NCBI GenBank assembly: GCA_964453215.1
Contig: CAYVRR010000001.1
Coordinates: 1-64,000 of the forward strand
From: SABI01 sp964453215
Lineage (GTDB): Bacteria > Spirochaetota > Spirochaetia > Sphaerochaetales > Sphaerochaetaceae
Direction of reading: 5' to 3'
Length of the DNA: 64,000 nucleotides
The number at the start of each line of letters is the position of its first letter. Positions within the stretch are counted from its first letter, which is position 1. Positions 24,954-33,917 of this stretch are shown one piece after another. A program made the position numbers and the translations under genes. The notes beneath the pieces are model-generated. The model had not been told where the DNA came from and searched no databases. It worked only from the letters and a program-made list of their open reading frames with translations.

Positions 24954-27013
24954 GCTTGAGGTCGGGAAATATCATATAAGATTTTAAGTCGATCTTCTAT
25001 TGCCCGATTAAGAGTATCTACTGGGAATACCCCTTTTTGGTTTCTCACTCCAGATGGCCTCTCTGCTAAAACACTCATCCCTTGATCAATTGTATGAACA
25101 GGATATATATGGAACTCTTTTTTCCCAATTGCTTCAATTATATCATATGGGAGTATAAGGTTTTTCTTATTTTGATATGGAATAATTACCCCAGGATGGC
25201 TCACGTTTCCTAGTGCTTTACACACTCTATAAAAACCTGTTATTTTCTCATTAATTCCACCAACTGGTTGTAATTCACCCATTTGGTTTACACTTCCTGT
25301 AACTGCAATATTTTGTTTAATCGGAATTTCTCCAATAGCAGATAATAAAGCGTAGAGTTCACTACTACTTGCAGAGTCTCCATCAATTTCTCCATAGGAC
25401 TGTTCAAAACAAATTCCAGAGTAAATAGAGAGGGGAAAGTTTCTTGCATATTTCTTTCTTAAATATCCTTCAAGAATGAGCAACCCTTTATCATGAATTT
25501 CTCCACTTAACCCAGCTTCATGCTCAATGTTAACAATTCCTTCACTCCCAGGGGCTACTGTTGCACTAATTACCGTAGGTGTTCCAAAGGTAGTTGAACC
25601 AATATCAAGAACAGCGAGACCATTTACCACCCCAGTTTTGTATCCCTTTAAGGTTATAATCATCTCTCCACTTGTGATTTCTTGTTGGATGCGAGATTCA
25701 CTCACACTTCCAATATAATTTCTCTCTTCAGTAGCCCTTAACACACTTATGTGTGTGATAGAGTCTTCTTTTTCTTCTACTGCCCAATAATGAGCTTCCC
25801 GTAATACATCTGCAAGGAGGGCAAGTTGAGTAGAGAGTTCATTTCTACTTTCAGCTAAAAGGGTAGAGTAGCGAAGAATCTCACTTATAGCGGAGACTTC
25901 AAGTGGAAGGAGGTTCTCATTCTTTGCTGTTCGTAAGAGGTATGCAACTGTCCCATCGATATTCTCTTTATCAAAGGCCATGGTATAATCAAATTCAGCA
26001 GATATTTTAAAGAGTTTTAAGAATTCAGCATCATGAGCACTAAATTCTTCAAATGCTTCAGATGAACCTACCATGATAACTTTTACATTAAGTTCAATCG
26101 GGAGGGGGCGAACACCAGATGAGTAGGTTCTTCCTAAAGAGGAGTTTTGTATCACCAATGTTTTTGTGTTGAGAAATCGCTTTAATGCTTCATACAGACC
26201 TTCCACACTTAACATTTCATGGGCACTTATTACTATGCAGCCCCCATTAGCTTGTAAGAGAGACCCTGCATGGAGGGCAAGAAATGGGAGATAATGCTCT
26301 CCTTGGCTCTCTTTTATATCATCAAGGGAGCCAAAAAGATTGCTAAATGTGGGATGATACTCAAAAATGAGGGGTCGAGTTGTAGTAGATCCATGATCTA
26401 CTAATACATTTACGGTATAGCGACGTAAAAATGATTGAAGATCTTTTGTCGTGAAATTCTCATTTTTAAAAAGATATTGGTGTTCTGTAATATCTTCTTT
26501 AATGTGAGTTAAAAAGAGCCTGATTTTCTTATCGGTATAGAGTTTTGCAACTTCCTTGATTAATGGATCAACTAATTGAGCTATTTTTATTGACTCTATT
26601 TTTTCCTCTTTCATAAGGTGAGACATCTCATTATAGAGAGAAGAGACAAAGGATTTCATCTCTATAGAGAATGCTCGTGCTTTTCCTGGAAGGAATGTGA
26701 GGGGAATGGGGTTATCTGGGTTATGGAAGTTATGGATAAATGCGATATCACGAACACTACTCATATCGTGCTCCCACATTTTTGTTGCGAGTTCTATTGC
26801 ACTTCTTTTTCCAGTTCCAACTTCTCCACTCACAAAGATATTATATCCATCAGAGTGTATTGAAAGAGCCATCTTTAATGCTCTCATTGCACGCGGTTGT
26901 CCCACTATTTGAGCTTCATCAATAGAGACATTGGTATCTATCAGATCGAATGGGATATTAAATTGAGCTTCTTCAATGGTAAGCTCTTGTATATCAAATG
27001 GTAATGTTGCCAT
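24950..27013 (-). CDS. Lon-like ATP-dependent protease (LonB-type family with AAA_32-like region)
   Basis: A 687-aa cytoplasmic protease. An N-terminal ATPase region has Walker A SGEVGTGKR near residue 70 and a degenerate Walker B (GGCIVISAHEML). The C-terminal Lon protease domain has the Ser547-Lys590 dyad (GDSASSS, GGINEK); the 43-residue spacing equals that of E. coli Lon. A frame reaching 27049 would start at a TTG that is actually the -35 box of its promoter, so the ATG at 27013 (MATLPFDI) is chosen. It degrades unknown substrates, presumably damaged or regulatory proteins. The start region is divergent from the NIF3 gene. Confidence 0.9.
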   Translation of the reverse strand: MATLPFDIQELTIEEAQFNIPFDLIDTNVSIDEAQIVGQPRAMRALKMALSIHSDGYNIFVSGEVGTGKRSAIELATKMWEHDMSSVRDIAFIHNFHNPDNPIPLTFLPGKARAFSIEMKSFVSSLYNEMSHLMKEEKIESIKIAQLVDPLIKEVAKLYTDKKIRLFLTHIKEDITEHQYLFKNENFTTKDLQSFLRRYTVNVLVDHGSTTTRPLIFEYHPTFSNLFGSLDDIKESQGEHYLPFLALHAGSLLQANGGCIVISAHEMLSVEGLYEALKRFLNTKTLVIQNSSLGRTYSSGVRPLPIELNVKVIMVGSSEAFEEFSAHDAEFLKLFKISAEFDYTMAFDKENIDGTVAYLLRTAKNENLLPLEVSAISEILRYSTLLAESRNELSTQLALLADVLREAHYWAVEEKEDSITHISVLRATEERNYIGSVSESRIQQEITSGEMIITLKGYKTGVVNGLAVLDIGSTTFGTPTVISATVAPGSEGIVNIEHEAGLSGEIHDKGLLILEGYLRKKYARNFPLSIYSGICFEQSYGEIDGDSASSSELYALLSAIGEIPIKQNIAVTGSVNQMGELQPVGGINEKITGFYRVCKALGNVSHPGVIIPYQNKKNLILPYDIIEAIGKKEFHIYPVHTIDQGMSVLAERPSGVRNQKGVFPVDTLNRAIEDRLKILYDISRPQA

Positions 27014-27020
27014 GATGGTC

Positions 27021-27049
27021 ACTATAGGTGGTGGAATAATTGATGTCAA
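27021..27049 (-). promoter_or_regulatory. Promoter of the Lon-like gene, leaderless type
   Basis: On the minus strand: consensus TTGACA (27049-27044), a 17-base spacer and TATAGT (27026-27021), ending seven bases before the ATG. This is the best sigma-70 promoter in the window. The opposite-strand NIF3 promoter (TATAAT at 27055-27060) overlaps its upstream part, so the two promoters may interfere. Confidence 0.75.
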
Positions 27050-27069
27050 CTCTTTATAATCAAGGAACT

Positions 27070-27831
27070 ATGAATACAAAAGAGTTAGAAAGATACGTAC
27101 ATGAGAGACTTAGTTTAGAGACCTATGCTTCAGTTGATGCTTCCCTTAATGGACTACAGGTAGGCTCTAGTGATAAAGAGATTAAAAAAGTGGTTACTGC
27201 AGTTGATGCTTCTTTAGAAACTTTTAAGAGAGCCAAAGATGAGGGAGCTGATGCTGTGTTTGTTCACCATGGTCTGTTTTGGGGTAAGAGTATTGCAATA
27301 ACCAATTCTCATTACAACCGGGTTGCTTTTCTTATTGAACATGGAATTTCTCTATTTGCGGCTCACCTGCCACTCGATGCCCATCCTACCCTTGGAAACA
27401 ATGGTGTTATGGCTCATCTATTAGGGTTAGAAGACATTACCCCCTTTGGCTCGTATCATGGCCTTGATATTGGCTATAAAGGAGTTTCTAAAAATGCTCT
27501 GAGTGTTGATGAAATTACTACAAGGCTTGACTTTTCAGCTGAAAAAGGGTTGACCGTTCTCCCTTTTGGAAACAAAGAGATTCACCACATAGCAATTGTT
27601 TCAGGTGGTGCTTCAAAAGAAGTTCTACAAGCGATAGATATAGGATATGATGCATATATAACGGGGGAAGCTTCCCATGAGATGTATAATGTGTGTAAGG
27701 AAGAGGGCATTACGATGATTTGTGGTGGACACTACCAAAGTGAAGTCTTTGGAGTTAAAGCTTTTGCTAAGGCTCTGATAGATGAGTGCCAACTTGAAGC
27801 TACCTTTATCGACATACCAACATTCCTCTAA
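27070..27831 (+). CDS. NIF3-like (YbgI/DUF34) dinuclear metal protein
   Basis: A 253-aa member of the NIF3/DUF34 family, which forms ring-shaped hexamers with two bound metal ions. Metal-ligand motifs are VFVHHGLFWG (about residue 65), AAHLPLDAHP (about 100) and the C-terminal GGHYQSEVFGVKA. No agreed biochemical role exists; GTP cyclohydrolase-related and metal-insertion roles have been proposed. The start is ATG 27070 (MNTKELERYV) rather than the frame start at 27040, because TATAAT ends nine bases before 27070. It heads an operon with lspA and two other genes. Confidence 0.87.
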   Translation: MNTKELERYVHERLSLETYASVDASLNGLQVGSSDKEIKKVVTAVDASLETFKRAKDEGADAVFVHHGLFWGKSIAITNSHYNRVAFLIEHGISLFAAHLPLDAHPTLGNNGVMAHLLGLEDITPFGSYHGLDIGYKGVSKNALSVDEITTRLDFSAEKGLTVLPFGNKEIHHIAIVSGGASKEVLQAIDIGYDAYITGEASHEMYNVCKEEGITMICGGHYQSEVFGVKAFAKALIDECQLEATFIDIPTFL

Positions 27832-27843
27832 GGAGCTTAATTA

Positions 27844-28374
27844 ATGAAAACACGAGCAAAAGAAATATTGTTCCCGTTTATCCTCACCTTTATTATTATC
27901 ATAGCCGATCAACTCACAAAAATGTGGATTGTGATGAAGGTTCCTGTTGGAACTATATATCGCTCATTTTTCAATGATCTTCTTTGGATAGTGCATGTTA
28001 GAAATTCAGCAATCGGGTTTAGCATAGGAAAAGATCTTCCTTCCCAGCTAAAGTCTATCCTCTTTGTTATACTGCCCCTTATCCTCTTAGCACTTTTAGT
28101 TCTTTATGTACTTAAGAGCAAAGAGATTTCTACCTTGCAAAGGTGGGCAGTTTGTGGGATTCTAGGGGGAGGTATTGGTAATATTATTGATAGAGCTTTT
28201 AGAGAAGAGTGGGTTGTCGATTTCGTAAGTGTAAAAGTTTTTGGATTTTTAGGTTTCGAACGGTGGCCAACGTTTAATGTTGCAGATGCATCTGTTGTAG
28301 TATGTGCAATTTTATTGATGATTAGTTTATTATTTACTCGACATACTCCAAATGAGGTGGAACAAGGAAAATGA
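27844..28374 (+). CDS. lspA: Lipoprotein signal peptidase
   Basis: Signal peptidase II, an inner-membrane aspartyl protease that removes the signal peptide from diacylated prolipoproteins. The 176-aa sequence has four hydrophobic segments and the family motifs ADQLTKMW, RNSAIGFSIG, IGNIIDRAF and VVDFVSVKV...FNVADASVV. The two catalytic Asp residues lie in IIDR and NVAD. It begins 12 bases after the NIF3 gene, and its stop overlaps the next start (ATGA), so it is in an operon. Confidence 0.94.
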   Translation: MKTRAKEILFPFILTFIIIIADQLTKMWIVMKVPVGTIYRSFFNDLLWIVHVRNSAIGFSIGKDLPSQLKSILFVILPLILLALLVLYVLKSKEISTLQRWAVCGILGGGIGNIIDRAFREEWVVDFVSVKVFGFLGFERWPTFNVADASVVVCAILLMISLLFTRHTPNEVEQGK

Positions 28375-28664
28375 ATAAAAAATTAAATACGTTTCTTTTT
28401 ATTATAGGGGCAACACTCGTAAATCTTATTATTATGGTCGGATTATTTCTTTTATCACTTGCTGTGATGATTAATTTCTCTAATCCAGAAAGTCCCCTTG
28501 TCCCCCTCTATATTGCCCTTATTTTTATTGTGAGCATTGGAGGATCCTTTTTACTCTATACCCTATTAATGAAAAAGGTGATGGCTACATTTAATTTAGA
28601 ACAATATCTTTCTCCCCTTTTTGCTAAGAAATATAGTAAAAAGAGGGAACATAAGGATGAATAA
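28371..28664 (+). CDS. Small membrane protein after lspA
   Basis: A 97-aa protein of unknown function with two clear hydrophobic segments (about 8-32 and 42-66) and a basic, charged C-terminus (KKYSKKREHKDE) likely on the cytoplasmic side. It overlaps lspA by four bases (ATGA) and the next gene by one base (TAATG), so it is translated within the operon. I recognise no family. Confidence 0.75.
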   Translation: MNKKLNTFLFIIGATLVNLIIMVGLFLLSLAVMINFSNPESPLVPLYIALIFIVSIGGSFLLYTLLMKKVMATFNLEQYLSPLFAKKYSKKREHKDE

Positions 28665-29707
28665 TGAGTACATCAGCTAAGGCATTAAAAGATATAATTC
28701 ATGCTTCATGGTTTCCCTTCTCAGATGAACCTCTTTTACAAGGTCCTTGGTATACCAATCGATTATCAAACCCCTTTGTCTTGTATCCACAAGACTCTGT
28801 TGATGATAAGTGGCATCTGTTTTGCCACTCTTGGTTAGGGATTCACCATTTTGTTTCTGAAAGTGGTATTAGCTGGACATTTTTAAGAATTATTGAGATA
28901 GGGGGAAAGTACCCTTCTATATTTATAGAAGATGGAGTGTACTATCTTTTGTTTGAAAAAAGGGGGATGAATATCCCTTTTATTGATAAAAGACGTCACA
29001 ATAATTCAAAAGAGCACCACAAAGAATCTCGTATTGAGATAATGAGTTCAACAGATTTATCGATTTGGAGTAAGCCTCGACACCTCATTAGTTCCTCTGA
29101 TATTCCTGTTTCAAATGATTTTATAAAGAAAGGGAGACTTTCTCATCCCCATATTGTTTCTACTGACCAAGGATACCGACTATATATTGGTGCCTCTGTT
29201 GCACATAAGAAGCTCGACATAGCACGCTATACAGTGAGTGCAATAAGTGTAGATATTGTTGGCACATACCAAGCAGAGAGTAATAATATTTTAGTAAAAG
29301 GGGAAGGGAATGACTATTATAGATCTCTAGCTAGTGGTCAATTGCAAGTACAGCGAGCTAAAAATGTCTATAGAGCTGTGCAGTGCGCCCACTTTTTTGA
29401 TGAGAAAAGAAATAAGAGGTCTTCGGCTATCCTTCTTTTAGAGAGTGATGATGGGCTACATTTCACTACATTGAAAAAGGAGCCTATTCTTTCTCCTCCC
29501 CACTCAGGGTGGGCAAGTTCTTATATCCTGACAAGCTCTTTGCGATATAAAGAGGATGAAGGGTGTTGGTATTGCTACTTTTCTGCAGCAACATCAATAC
29601 ATAGGGTATGTAAGGTGTATAAAGAGTCTATAGGCCTTCTTATTGGAAAAGATCCTCGTCCAAGAAAGATTGAAGACTCAACAGATGTTGTATATAGAAA
29701 GAATTAA
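28664..29707 (+). CDS. Five-bladed-propeller glycosidase-like protein (GH43/GH32-type fold)
   Basis: A 347-aa protein whose WHLFCHSWLGIHHFVSESG, KYPSIFIEDGVYYLLFE and RLSHPHIVSTDQGYRLYIGA segments follow the repeated blade pattern of beta-propeller glycosidases. There is no signal peptide, so it would act in the cytoplasm on imported sugars. The catalytic acids cannot be placed with confidence. It is the last gene of the NIF3-lspA operon, joined by a TAATG overlap, and its end overlaps the convergent hydrolase by four bases. A catalytically inert member of the fold is also possible. Confidence 0.72.
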   Translation: MSTSAKALKDIIHASWFPFSDEPLLQGPWYTNRLSNPFVLYPQDSVDDKWHLFCHSWLGIHHFVSESGISWTFLRIIEIGGKYPSIFIEDGVYYLLFEKRGMNIPFIDKRRHNNSKEHHKESRIEIMSSTDLSIWSKPRHLISSSDIPVSNDFIKKGRLSHPHIVSTDQGYRLYIGASVAHKKLDIARYTVSAISVDIVGTYQAESNNILVKGEGNDYYRSLASGQLQVQRAKNVYRAVQCAHFFDEKRNKRSSAILLLESDDGLHFTTLKKEPILSPPHSGWASSYILTSSLRYKEDEGCWYCYFSAATSIHRVCKVYKESIGLLIGKDPRPRKIEDSTDVVYRKN

Positions 29708-30807
29708 GAGTTTGAAACACCTGCGGCAATGAAGTTTTTATTTTTCTTTATCTTTTTTAATTCATTTCTATTTTGTTCTTTAAGTTCTTTAAAACTCATC
29801 AAACTAATTTGAGAAACAGGCCTACCAGAAATAAACTGAATGATAGCTGCTTCACTCTCTTGTGTTCCTGTAGCTCTTGGAAACACATAATAGCCGTGAA
29901 CAGTCTCTTTACATTCAAGATACTTTACTGGGGTATCGGCTGACTCTAAAGCATCACTATATAATCGACCATCATCCCGTAAAGGATCATATTCAGCTCC
30001 AATTATGAGTGCTGGAGGGAGACGAGAGTGGTCTTTTGCTAATAGGGGAGAGAATAGGGGGTTTAGAATATCTTTTGGTTCTCTTTGATAACTTTTTATA
30101 AAGAATTGCATACTTTTAGCTGTAAGGGTTGGGCTCTCTTTAAATTCATCATAACTTGCCGTCCTCATTCGTCCATCTGTCACTGGATAGAGTAGTACTT
30201 GACCTGCAATGTGGGGTCCTTTTCTGTCTCGTGCTAGTCGGCATACAACTGCTGCAAGGTTTCCCCCTGCGCTATCTCCCATAACAAAAATTCTCTCTGG
30301 ATCTACTTTCCAGTATCGAGCTCCATGAGATGCCCAAATAAACGCTTCATAACAATCTTCTACAGCAGTAGGGAATTTATGTTGCGGTGCTAAGCGATAA
30401 TCTACTGCTAACACAGCAGCATCAGTAAGGGATGCTAAACGCATACATACATACTTATAGAGCTCCATATTTCCCCACACCCATCCTCCTCCATGATAAA
30501 AAATGATGATGGGACGAAGGGAGGTCATTTGAGAAGTTGCATGAGTTTTTGGTTGATAAAAATACCCAGTAAGGGCACCATCTTCTACTGGAATGATAAA
30601 GGTGTCATGATCAATTTCTTTTATTCTTGTAGTTAAGAGCTTTTTAGTGAACCTATTTTTAGGAATAGATTTTTTATTTATTTCTGTTATCTCTTCTTCA
30701 CTTAAGCTTGTTACATCATGCTCACCTAGTACTTTCTTTGAAAGCAGGAGGATGTTTTTTAACTTTTTTGACATGTGTAAAGTATCGAGTTGCTCACTAT
30801 TTTCCAT
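29704..30807 (-). CDS. Alpha/beta hydrolase of the hormone-sensitive-lipase family
   Basis: A 367-aa esterase/lipase. The oxyanion motif HGGGWVWGN begins at residue 105, and the nucleophile Ser179 is in GDSAGGN. The Asp of YDPLRDDG and the His of VHGYYVFP complete the triad. There is no signal peptide, so it is cytoplasmic. It starts one base after the aroE stop, suggesting cotranscription. The preferred ester is unknown; family members favour short-chain acyl or acetylated substrates. Confidence 0.9.
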   Translation of the reverse strand: MENSEQLDTLHMSKKLKNILLLSKKVLGEHDVTSLSEEEITEINKKSIPKNRFTKKLLTTRIKEIDHDTFIIPVEDGALTGYFYQPKTHATSQMTSLRPIIIFYHGGGWVWGNMELYKYVCMRLASLTDAAVLAVDYRLAPQHKFPTAVEDCYEAFIWASHGARYWKVDPERIFVMGDSAGGNLAAVVCRLARDRKGPHIAGQVLLYPVTDGRMRTASYDEFKESPTLTAKSMQFFIKSYQREPKDILNPLFSPLLAKDHSRLPPALIIGAEYDPLRDDGRLYSDALESADTPVKYLECKETVHGYYVFPRATGTQESEAAIIQFISGRPVSQISLMSFKELKEQNRNELKKIKKNKNFIAAGVSNS

Positions 30808-30808
30808 C

Positions 30809-31699
30809 TCAAATTCCTTTATGAGAAAAAGCTTCTATTAGTGCCATTTTCATCACCTCTAAGGGGGCTTCTTTTCCAGTCCATGTTTCAAAAGCAATTG
30901 CTCCTTGGAATACGAGCATCCCAAGTCCATCAACACAAGTACATCCTGTGTTTTTTGCTTCTTGTAAAAAGAGGGTGTTTACAGGGTTAAACACCACATC
31001 ACTTGCAATAGTGTTACTATAATCCCCTTTTTCCCAGATGAGGGGAAGTCTTCCTGTTTCATCAAATAACCCAACACTAGTTGCTTGAACGATGAGGTCG
31101 TAGGATGAGTCGATTTTCATCCCATCTTTAAGTGGTAACACATCTATTTTTGTCTCTATGCGCCCTTTTAAGTCATCTTTAATCTGTTGAGCTTTCTCTA
31201 TACTTCTATTTACTATTGTTATTGAAGATGCTTTATGAAGAGCAAGTTCCGTGATGATTGCTCGAGCCGCTCCACCTGAGCCAAAAATGAGAACATTCAT
31301 CCCCTTTATTTCTCTTACACTCTCTACTGAAGTAATAAACCCTTTCCCATCTGTATTATCTCCTGTAGAAATATTGTCACTTTGGTAGACACAGTTCACT
31401 GCATTTGAAAGGGTAGCAGATTCAGTGAGGGTATCTAAGAAGGGGATAGAGGTAATCTTATGGGGACTTGTTATATTATATCCACTGAAATTGAGTGCTT
31501 TTAGCCCTTTTATCGCATCTTCTAGATTCTCTTTTTTAACATCCACCGTGAGATAGCGATATGGAAGATGTAGATGTTCAAAAGCTTTTTCCATCATGTA
31601 TTGAGTAGGGTTTCCTGCAACAGGATCTCCAATGCAGCAAAATAGTGAAGGAAGGGGGCCTTCCATAAGAGCGGTTAAGTCATATTCATGGTATTTCAC
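30809..31699 (-). CDS. aroE: Shikimate 5-dehydrogenase
   Basis: NADPH-dependent reduction of 3-dehydroshikimate to shikimate in aromatic amino-acid synthesis. At 296 aa it is slightly long. The substrate domain has NPTQYMMEKAFEHL and the catalytic Lys in ITSPHK; the nucleotide domain has GSGGAARAI, then NRS in the expected NADP specificity loop, and the C-terminal DGLGMLVFQGA motif. GAGGAA precedes the GTG at 31699. The quinate/shikimate variant YdiB is less likely, as no quinate genes are nearby. Confidence 0.9.
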   Translation of the reverse strand: MKYHEYDLTALMEGPLPSLFCCIGDPVAGNPTQYMMEKAFEHLHLPYRYLTVDVKKENLEDAIKGLKALNFSGYNITSPHKITSIPFLDTLTESATLSNAVNCVYQSDNISTGDNTDGKGFITSVESVREIKGMNVLIFGSGGAARAIITELALHKASSITIVNRSIEKAQQIKDDLKGRIETKIDVLPLKDGMKIDSSYDLIVQATSVGLFDETGRLPLIWEKGDYSNTIASDVVFNPVNTLFLQEAKNTGCTCVDGLGMLVFQGAIAFETWTGKEAPLEVMKMALIEAFSHKGI

Positions 31700-31780
31700 A
31701 GCGTTTCCTCATTTCATTAGATATCGATAGTTGTTATAACGTATTGTACCGTAAAGTTAGGTTTCTGTCATGGAAATTCT

Positions 31781-32389
31781 TCACACATAGAAAAAAGAGA
31801 GAAATACAGGATCTCCTTCTATAGTAAAGGTGACGGGAGAGTGGGTAATAATATTAGAGAGGCTCATATGAGTTGAGTCGATTATGAACTCCTTTAAGGG
31901 CCATTTTAAATCACCGCATGTTACTTTTGAAAAGCTTTTTGGATGTGTTGGAATGATGCTCACAGTAGAGAGATGAGGAAAATCATATGAAACACCATCT
32001 TCTAATGTATAGAGGTGCTCTTTTTCTGTAATCCATTCAATAGGAGCTCCATATAGGGAAAAAAGGGAGTAAAGGTGAATAAGGTGGTCAAACCTCCCCT
32101 CTCCCCCTCCAATTAATATATATTTTTCAATTCCAATTTTTTTTAAATGAATAAGGGCAGCTTCTGTATCACTTATATCTTTATCTCTATTAAGAACCGT
32201 GTGGGACACAGATTCTAAGAGAGAGAGGTTATGAAGTGAATCAAAATCTCCAATAGCATAATCAACTGTAAGACCTAATCGATGAGCTAATTCAAGTCCA
32301 CTATCAGCTGCAATAACAAAAGAGTGGGGTGGGAGTGTTATTGTGAGGGGGGACTTTCCCCCTGTACAAATAAGAGCAACTTTCTTCAT
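31781..32389 (-). CDS. thiN: Thiamine pyrophosphokinase
   Basis: Transfers pyrophosphate from ATP to thiamine, making the cofactor ThDP. The 202-aa protein has the N-terminal ADSGLELAHRLGLTVDYAIGDFDS motif region and DKDISDTEAAL with its acidic metal-binding residues. GGGEGRFDHLIH and a C-terminal thiamine-binding segment (ending LSNIITHSPV) follow. The ATG at 32389 (MKKVALIC) is preferred to the GTG at 32407, because an extended -10 box ends eight bases upstream of 32389 and would overlap the longer start. Confidence 0.88.
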   Translation of the reverse strand: MKKVALICTGGKSPLTITLPPHSFVIAADSGLELAHRLGLTVDYAIGDFDSLHNLSLLESVSHTVLNRDKDISDTEAALIHLKKIGIEKYILIGGGEGRFDHLIHLYSLFSLYGAPIEWITEKEHLYTLEDGVSYDFPHLSTVSIIPTHPKSFSKVTCGDLKWPLKEFIIDSTHMSLSNIITHSPVTFTIEGDPVFLSFFYV

Positions 32390-32397
32390 AGCTCCAT

Positions 32398-32427
32398 AAT
32401 GTATCACATTACTAATAGATGAAACAA
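32398..32427 (-). promoter_or_regulatory. Promoter of the thiamine pyrophosphokinase gene, near-leaderless
   Basis: On the minus strand: TTGTTT (32427-32422), an 18-base spacer ending in TGA, and TACATT (32403-32398) as an extended -10, ending eight bases before the ATG. Confidence 0.45.
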
Positions 32428-32473
32428 TCGAAGAATCTTTAAAACATATAAGAAGAAGAAAAGAAAAGAAGAA

Positions 32474-32520
32474 GATAAAAAAAGCTACTCAATAGTTTTT
32501 TTAAGAACTATGCAGTAGCT
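32474..32520 (-). terminator. Terminator of the outer-membrane protein gene
   Basis: On the minus strand AAAGCTACT pairs with AGTAGCTTT, with a further inner AGTT/AACT pairing, followed by a T-run. It lies 28 bases after the stop of the barrel gene. Confidence 0.82.
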
Positions 32521-32547
32521 TTATATCTCTAGAGTGAGAGAGATTGT

Positions 32548-33093
32548 TTAGAATTTAACCTTTGCAGAAATACCAACAAGGCTATTTTGTCTAATGTAGC
32601 TTTCATCTAAATCGCCAATATTCTCAAAGAATTCAACAACATCTGGAACTAAGAAGTTCAATTCAGCACCAACTGAGAGCCACTCAAGAATATTGAAATC
32701 AACTCCACCACGTACGTTGTATGCAAGCGCATCTTCAGCAATTTCTGACTCTCCATTAGCAATTACACCAAGATAGGCAGGTCCTGTTGCTATGTAAGGT
32801 TCAACAAGGCCAAGTGGGAATCGTAAAACAGCGTCAATGATATACATCATCACATAATTTTCAGCATCTGGGTCTGACCATAAAACGAGTGCATCTGCTG
32901 AGACTCCTAGATAATCACTTAAGAAAAATTCTGCTCGTACACTTGGAACATAAGCTCCAGTATCTCCACCTCCAAAGTCTTCAAATTGATAGTAGTTTAC
33001 CAATCCAAGACTAAATGTGTTAGCAGCAAATAATGAACCTGATGAGATCACTACAACTAATAATACTAAAATTAAAACACCTCTTTTTTTCAT
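32548..33093 (-). CDS. Small outer-membrane beta-barrel protein
   Basis: A 181-aa exported protein. The N-terminus is a clear signal peptide with a hydrophobic core and a likely cleavage after SLFAA. The remainder alternates hydrophobic residues (VNYYQFEDF, VRAEFFLSDYLGVSADAL, GVDFNILEWLSVGAELNFL) and ends in an aromatic, VGISAKVKF, as an outer-membrane barrel strand should. An eight-stranded barrel fits the size. A frame reaching 33162 exists, but AAGGAG six bases before the ATG at 33093 and the signal peptide fix the start. Function unknown. It is good evidence for an outer membrane. Confidence 0.85.
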   Translation of the reverse strand: MKKRGVLILVLLVVVISSGSLFAANTFSLGLVNYYQFEDFGGGDTGAYVPSVRAEFFLSDYLGVSADALVLWSDPDAENYVMMYIIDAVLRFPLGLVEPYIATGPAYLGVIANGESEIAEDALAYNVRGGVDFNILEWLSVGAELNFLVPDVVEFFENIGDLDESYIRQNSLVGISAKVKF

Positions 33094-33248
33094 GTTATTC
33101 TCCTTATTTGTTTTATTGTCAAGATAATAGCTCATGACACAATCTATATCTATAAACATCATACAACAGGAAAGGTTATAAAAGTAGGAAAATAAAAATA
33201 AAATAAATATTTTTTAGCTGATTTATGTGTAAGATAAGGGGGGAATAT

Positions 33249-33264
33249 TTCACATTAATGTGAA
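33249..33264. promoter_or_regulatory. Palindromic operator candidate between the barrel and CBS genes
   Basis: TTCACATTAATGTGAA is a perfect 16-bp palindrome. Its left half recurs as TTCACATTAAT at 33308-33318, 59 bases (about 5.6 helical turns) further on. Both lie in the 359-bp divergent region between the outer-membrane protein gene and the CBS gene, which holds no other gene. No regulator for it is encoded beside it. Confidence 0.5.
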
Positions 33265-33378
33265 TTTGTTATATTAAAAGACTGTTTGTTTGGAATTGAT
33301 TTCAATTTTCACATTAATAAGGGGATTATTATTCTCATTTTCCACATCTTTGCCTTGTATTACTAAAAAATATAGGGA

Positions 33379-33407
33379 TTGACTTATGAAAAATGTGGGC
33401 ATAGCAT
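33379..33407 (+). promoter_or_regulatory. Promoter of the CBS-protein gene
   Basis: TTGACT (33379-33384), a 17-base spacer and TAGCAT (33402-33407). The gene has a real leader of about 40 bases with an AGGAGG ribosome binding site. Confidence 0.5.
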
Positions 33408-33452
33408 AGTAAGTAGAAATAAAGAGAGCTATCAAATCAGGAGGTTTTTGAT

Positions 33453-33893
33453 ATGAGTACAACAGTAAGGTCTATATTAGAACAAAAAGGGTCAGATGTC
33501 GTCACAGTTGTCGCAGATGATTCATTAGCTCAGGCAATTTTAAAATTATCTCAACATAAGATTGGGGCAGTTCTTGTTATTGATGAGAAGGGAGAGATTG
33601 CAGGTATTTTGTCAGAAAGGGATATTATTAAATTTATGGCTGGAAGAATTGATGTTTCAACCGCTATTCCAGTTTCAACTGTAATGACAAAAAACGTTAC
33701 CTATGTTAAGATGCATCAAAACTTAGATGAGTGTTTGCATTTGATGACAACTGGTAGATTTAGACACCTTCCAGTCGTTGATAATGATAAACTTAGTGGT
33801 GTAATTTCCATAGGAGATGTCGTAAAAGCTGTTCTTGCTGATAGAGAATTCCAAATTGGGCAACTTGAATATTACATTACAAATACGTTCTAA
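33453..33893 (+). CDS. Twin CBS-domain protein
   Basis: A 146-aa protein made of two CBS domains (about 10-65 and 80-135) with the typical GAVLVIDEKGEIAGILSERDI and RFRHLPVVDNDKLSGVISIGD cores. Such stand-alone pairs bind adenosine nucleotides and signal energy state to partner proteins; the partner is unknown. AGGAGG precedes the ATG. The AEC transporter gene follows 24 bases later, so the CBS pair may modulate that transporter. Confidence 0.9.
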   Translation: MSTTVRSILEQKGSDVVTVVADDSLAQAILKLSQHKIGAVLVIDEKGEIAGILSERDIIKFMAGRIDVSTAIPVSTVMTKNVTYVKMHQNLDECLHLMTTGRFRHLPVVDNDKLSGVISIGDVVKAVLADREFQIGQLEYYITNTF

Positions 33894-33917
33894 ATTTCTT
33901 TTTAAGGAATAATTTTT

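Noticed and set aside
33094..33162. Longer N-terminus for the outer-membrane protein
   Set aside because: It would bury the signal peptide and lies upstream of the AAGGAG that serves ATG 33093.
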